From: an uncultured Verrucomicrobiota bacterium
Lineage (GTDB): Bacteria > Verrucomicrobiota > Kiritimatiellia > CAIVKH01
Assembly (NCBI GenBank): GCA_937894535.1
Contig: CALBHI010000414.1
Span: forward strand, 1 to 9,004
Direction of reading: 5' to 3'
Length of the DNA: 9,004 nucleotides
Made by a program: the position numbers and the translations under genes
Shown: positions 6,350 to 9,004 of the stretch, piece after piece
Layout of the letters: every line of letters begins with the position of its first letter
How positions within the stretch are numbered: the first letter of the stretch is position 1
Notes under the pieces: model-generated
The model's database searches: none
What the model saw: the letters and a program-made list of their open reading frames with translations, nothing else
Told to the model about the DNA's origin: nothing

Positions 6350-7450
6350 ATGATAATTGGCGTCCCCAAAGAAATTAAAGTGAAAGAAAACCGCGTGGCC
6401 TGCACACCGGCCGCGGCGCGCATGTTCGTGCAGGCCGGCCACGAGGTGCTGGTCGAGACGCGGGCCGGCGAGGGCAGCGGCTTTCCCGACGAGCAGTATG
6501 TCCAGGCCGGGGCGCGGATCGTGCCGAAGGCGGCCGATGCCTGGGCCTGCGAGATGGTGATCAAGGTCAAGGAGCCGATCGCCTCCGAGTACGGATACCT
6601 GCGCAAGGACCTGCTGCTCTTCACCTACCTGCATCTCGCCGCGGACAAGCCGCTGACCGAGGCGTTGGCGAAGAGCGGCACCGCGGGCATTGCCTACGAG
6701 ACGGTGCAGGTCGGGCGGCGGCTCCCGTTGCTGGAGCCGATGAGCGAGATCGCCGGCCGCATGAGCGCGCTGGTCGGGGCGTTTTATTTGAGCAAGGCGC
6801 AGGGTGGCAAGGGTGTCTTGCTCGGGGGCGTTCCGGGCGTTCTGCCCGGCAACGTCCTCATTATTGGCGGGGGTACGTCGGGCATCAATGCCGGCCGGGT
6901 CGCCGCCGGCATCGGGGCGCAGGTGACGGTGCTCGAGGTGGATCTGCAGCAGATGCGTTTCCTCGACATCAGCCTGCACGGCACGGCGAACACGTTGTAT
7001 TCGAACGAGCAGAACCTGATGGAGGCTCTCCCGCAAGTGGACCTGTTGATCGGCGCGGTGCTGGTGCCCGGCGCGAAGGCCCCGAAGCTGATCCGCCGCG
7101 AGATGCTCAAGGTCATGAAACCCGGTGCGGTGTTCGTCGATATCGCCATCGACCAGGGCGGGTGCGCCGAGACCTCGCGCGCGACCACCCACGAGAACCC
7201 GATCTATGTCGAGGAGGACACGGTGCACTACTGCGTCGCCAACATGCCCGGAGCCTATTGCCGTACCGCGACCCAGGCCCTGACCAACGCCACCATCCCG
7301 TATGCGGTCAAGCTCGCCAACCTCGGCCTCGATGCCGCGATGCGGCAGATGCCCGACCTGCGGCTCGGCCTGAACACCTACCAGGGCCACGTCGTGTACA
7401 AGGCGGTGGCCGATGCGCACGGGTTGCCTTACCAGGAGGCGGCATTCTGA
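6350..7450 (+). CDS. ald: Alanine dehydrogenase
   Basis: The enzyme converts L-alanine and NAD+ reversibly to pyruvate, ammonia and NADH in the cytosol. The 366 residues start MIIGVPKEIKVKENRVACTP, the family N-terminus with substrate-binding R15. K74 in KVKEP and H95 in YLHLAA match the pyruvate-binding Lys and catalytic His. The nucleotide-binding loop is IIGGGTSGINAG (171-182), and D268 in VDIAIDQGGC matches the catalytic Asp. N298 lies in ANMPGA. The usual MPGAV(A/P)RTST segment reads MPGAYCRTAT here, and the Rossmann loop has TS where VV/VA is common, so this is a somewhat divergent member, but no catalytic residue is missing. It follows the aminotransferase by 66 bases with a good ribosome-binding site. 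In this setting it would turn the alanine made by the aminotransferase back into pyruvate, keeping the amino acceptor available. A stand-alone role in alanine use is possible. Confidence 0.94.
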   Translation: MIIGVPKEIKVKENRVACTPAAARMFVQAGHEVLVETRAGEGSGFPDEQYVQAGARIVPKAADAWACEMVIKVKEPIASEYGYLRKDLLLFTYLHLAADKPLTEALAKSGTAGIAYETVQVGRRLPLLEPMSEIAGRMSALVGAFYLSKAQGGKGVLLGGVPGVLPGNVLIIGGGTSGINAGRVAAGIGAQVTVLEVDLQQMRFLDISLHGTANTLYSNEQNLMEALPQVDLLIGAVLVPGAKAPKLIRREMLKVMKPGAVFVDIAIDQGGCAETSRATTHENPIYVEEDTVHYCVANMPGAYCRTATQALTNATIPYAVKLANLGLDAAMRQMPDLRLGLNTYQGHVVYKAVADAHGLPYQEAAF

Positions 7451-7457
7451 GTGAGAA

Positions 7458-7529
7458 GGTTTCAGGTTTCGGTGTTCGGGTGTCGGGAGGGGGCCGCCAT
7501 CCTTGTCCCGACACCCGACACCTGAAACC
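7458..7529. repeat. Long imperfect inverted repeat between ald and preT
   Basis: GGTTTCAGG (7458-7466) pairs with CCTGAAACC (7521-7529). After a 6-base bulge on the left, the left arm at 7473-7488 pairs with TCCCGACACCCGACA (7506-7520), with one extra T on the left. About 24 pairs enclose a 17-base loop. Each arm also contains an internal short repeat, TGTCGGG. No T run follows, so it is not a standard terminator. It starts 8 bases after the ald stop and ends 36 bases before the preT start. It may be a REP-like dispersed element, or act in mRNA stability within the operon. Confidence 0.75.
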
Positions 7530-7565
7530 CTTGGAAAGCGGCAAGAAAAACAAGGATACAGAGAC

Positions 7566-9004
7566 ATGACATTGAAACCACGGATCACCCCGGAAGCGGC
7601 CAGCCAGTCGATGGCCGAGATCGAACCGAAGTATCGCCCGCAAGAGGCGAAGGTCGAGGCCGACCGCTGCCTGTATTGCTTCGATGCGCCGTGCATCATG
7701 GCCTGTCCGACCGGCATCGACATTCCCGGCTTCATCAAGAAGATCGCCAGCCACAACCTCACCGGTGCGGCCAAGGTCATCCTCGAAGCGAACATCCTCG
7801 GCGCGAGTTGCGCGCGGGTGTGCCCGACCTCGGTGCTGTGCGAGGGCGCGTGCGTCATGCTCGACCGCGACGAGAAGCCGATCAAGATCGGCCGCCTGCA
7901 GCGCTACGCCACCGACCATGTCTTTGACAATAAGATCAATGTATTTCCGGTGAAGGCGCGTCCGAACGGGCGCAAGGCCGCGTTGATCGGCGGTGGTCCG
8001 GCCAGCCTCGGATGCGCGGCGGAACTGGCGCGCCTGGGCTACCAGGTGGTGATCTTCGAGAAGAAGCCGGAGGCCGGCGGACTCAACACCTACGGCATCG
8101 CCTATTACAAGCTGACGCCGGAGGTCAGCCTGGCCGAAGTGAATCTGGTCAAGAGCCTCGGGGTGGAGATCCGCACCGGGATCGAGGTTGGCAAGGACAT
8201 CGCCATGGACAAGATCCTTGCCGACTTTGATGCGGTATTCCTCGGCGTCGGCCTCGGCAACACGCTCAAGCTTGACATTCCCGGCGAAGAAAAGGCGGGC
8301 GTGGTCGAGGCGCTGGAGTTCATCGACTGGATCCACACCCGTCCGCTGCACCAGGTTCCGGTGGGGGAGCGGGTCGCGGTCATCGGGTGCGGCAATACCG
8401 CCATCGATGCCGTGACCCAGGCCAAGCGGCTCGGTGCGAAGGAGGCGACGATCATCTACCGCCGCGGCGAGGAGGACATGCCGGCCTACGCCTACGAATA
8501 CGAGATCGCCAAGAAGGACGGCTGTGCGTTCCTGTTCCACACCGCGCCGGTCGAGGTGATTGGCAACGGCAGCGTTTCCGCGCTCAAGCTGGTCAAGACC
8601 CGCAACAACGCCGAAGGCAAGGCGGAGGTCGTTCCCGGCTCGGAGTTTGTCCAGGAATTTGACATGGTCATCAAGGCGCTGGGCCAGCAAAAGCAGGTGT
8701 CGATGCTGAAGAAGCTGGTGCCGGACCTCGCGCTCGACAAGGCGGGCCGGGTGGTCTGCGATGCGCAGACCGGACAGACCAATGTCGCGAAGGTGTTTGT
8801 CGGCGGCGATGCGCGCAACGGCGGACGCGAAGTGGTCAACGCGGTGGCCGAGGGCAAGAAGGCCGCGCGCGGTATCCATGCCTGGCTGGGCGGCCAGGCT
8901 GCGCCCGGTCCGGTGCAAAACAGCCGGTTGGGTTGCAAGGACGGTGTGACCGGATCGGGGTTTGACCACCCGGCCCGGGTTCCCGAATTGGAAGCGGCAT
9001 ATTA
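7566..9004 (+). CDS. preT: NAD-dependent dihydropyrimidine dehydrogenase subunit PreT (stop codon at or beyond the right edge)
   Basis: PreT takes electrons from NAD(P)H through FAD and FeS clusters and passes them to PreA, which reduces uracil and thymine to dihydro forms. The 479 visible codons include an N-terminal ferredoxin-like region with two cysteine groups (C35, C38, C43, C47, and C82, C86, C92, C96). An FAD loop IGGGPASLGCAAELARLGY is at 141-159, and FEKKPEAGGLNTYGI is at 164-178. The NAD loop VIGCGNTAIDAVTQAKRLG is at 272-290, with YRRGEEDMPAYAYE at 298-311. The closing FAD site GGDARNGGREVVNAVAEGKKAA is at 413-434. GPAS rather than GPAG in the FAD loop fits eukaryotic DPYD and PreT better than glutamate synthase small subunits, the main alternative. 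A tail of about 30 residues follows the core. AAGGA lies 9 bases before the ATG. The last two bases are TA after TAT, so a stop is probably completed by the next base. preA is expected next. Confidence 0.9.
   Translation, partial: MTLKPRITPEAASQSMAEIEPKYRPQEAKVEADRCLYCFDAPCIMACPTGIDIPGFIKKIASHNLTGAAKVILEANILGASCARVCPTSVLCEGACVMLDRDEKPIKIGRLQRYATDHVFDNKINVFPVKARPNGRKAALIGGGPASLGCAAELARLGYQVVIFEKKPEAGGLNTYGIAYYKLTPEVSLAEVNLVKSLGVEIRTGIEVGKDIAMDKILADFDAVFLGVGLGNTLKLDIPGEEKAGVVEALEFIDWIHTRPLHQVPVGERVAVIGCGNTAIDAVTQAKRLGAKEATIIYRRGEEDMPAYAYEYEIAKKDGCAFLFHTAPVEVIGNGSVSALKLVKTRNNAEGKAEVVPGSEFVQEFDMVIKALGQQKQVSMLKKLVPDLALDKAGRVVCDAQTGQTNVAKVFVGGDARNGGREVVNAVAEGKKAARGIHAWLGGQAAPGPVQNSRLGCKDGVTGSGFDHPARVPELEAAY

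Noticed and set aside
4847..7885. Very long open frame (about 1012 codons) on the minus strand opposite the aminotransferase, ald and preT
   Set aside because: It lies antisense to three genes with complete family motifs and crosses their intergenic gaps. Its translation is rich in His, Arg, Asp and Gly with no recognisable domain, as expected of the complement of GC-rich codons.
7308..8969. Open frame of about 553 codons on the minus strand opposite preT
   Set aside because: It is antisense to the FeS, FAD and NAD motifs of preT, and it crosses the palindrome at 7458-7529. No domain is visible.
7566..9004. Glutamate synthase small subunit (GltD) as the identity of the last gene
   Set aside because: The GPAS-type FAD loop, the DPYD-like GGLNTYGIAYYKL segment and the pyrimidine-type neighbours fit PreT better, and no glutamate synthase large subunit is near. 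It remains the main fallback.

Overview
The window is GC-rich bacterial DNA. It carries three leftward genes (1-3106) and a rightward set of four catabolic genes (3359-9004) that diverge from a 252-base gap around 3107-3358. No ribosomal or other marker gene is present, so the host is uncertain. The short intergenic repeats (6284-6349, 7458-7529) and the repeat-like stretch near 2004-2062 look to me like those of Verrucomicrobiota/Kiritimatiellota-type genomes, but this is an impression, not a proof.

Leftward half. A membrane sensor histidine kinase with HAMP, two PAS domains and a NarL/DegS-type HisKA_3 box runs off the left edge, so its ATPase domain is not seen (1-1793). Next is a structured gap with no gene (1794-2065). 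It is followed by an intrinsic terminator (2066-2106) serving a small 92-residue TPR-like protein of unknown function (2138-2416). A Nudix hydrolase of the ADP-ribose pyrophosphatase type (2549-3106) completes this half. An interrupted palindrome with CTAG cores lies between the last two genes.

Rightward half. A promoter-like sequence and a leader with several possible hairpins precede an NCS1-family nucleobase/hydantoin permease. After it come a class III (AGXT2-like) omega-aminotransferase, alanine dehydrogenase, and PreT, the FeS/FAD/NAD subunit of NAD-dependent dihydropyrimidine dehydrogenase, whose last visible codon is at the window edge. The best reading is the start of a reductive pyrimidine degradation operon. 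The permease brings in uracil or thymine (or hydantoin), and PreT with an expected PreA just off the right edge reduces the ring. Ring-opening enzymes, also expected off the edge, would give beta-alanine or beta-aminoisobutyrate. The aminotransferase would move the amino group to pyruvate, and alanine dehydrogenase would regenerate pyruvate while releasing ammonia and NADH, which PreT could use again.

The three gaps inside the rightward set each hold a hairpin or short repeats and no T-tract terminator, which fits co-transcription with possible mRNA processing or differential expression. I see no CRISPR array, insertion sequence, tRNA or rRNA. The enzymes are of known families; the less expected features are the permease leader, the alanine dehydrogenase placed with PreT, the small orphan gene and the non-coding structures.
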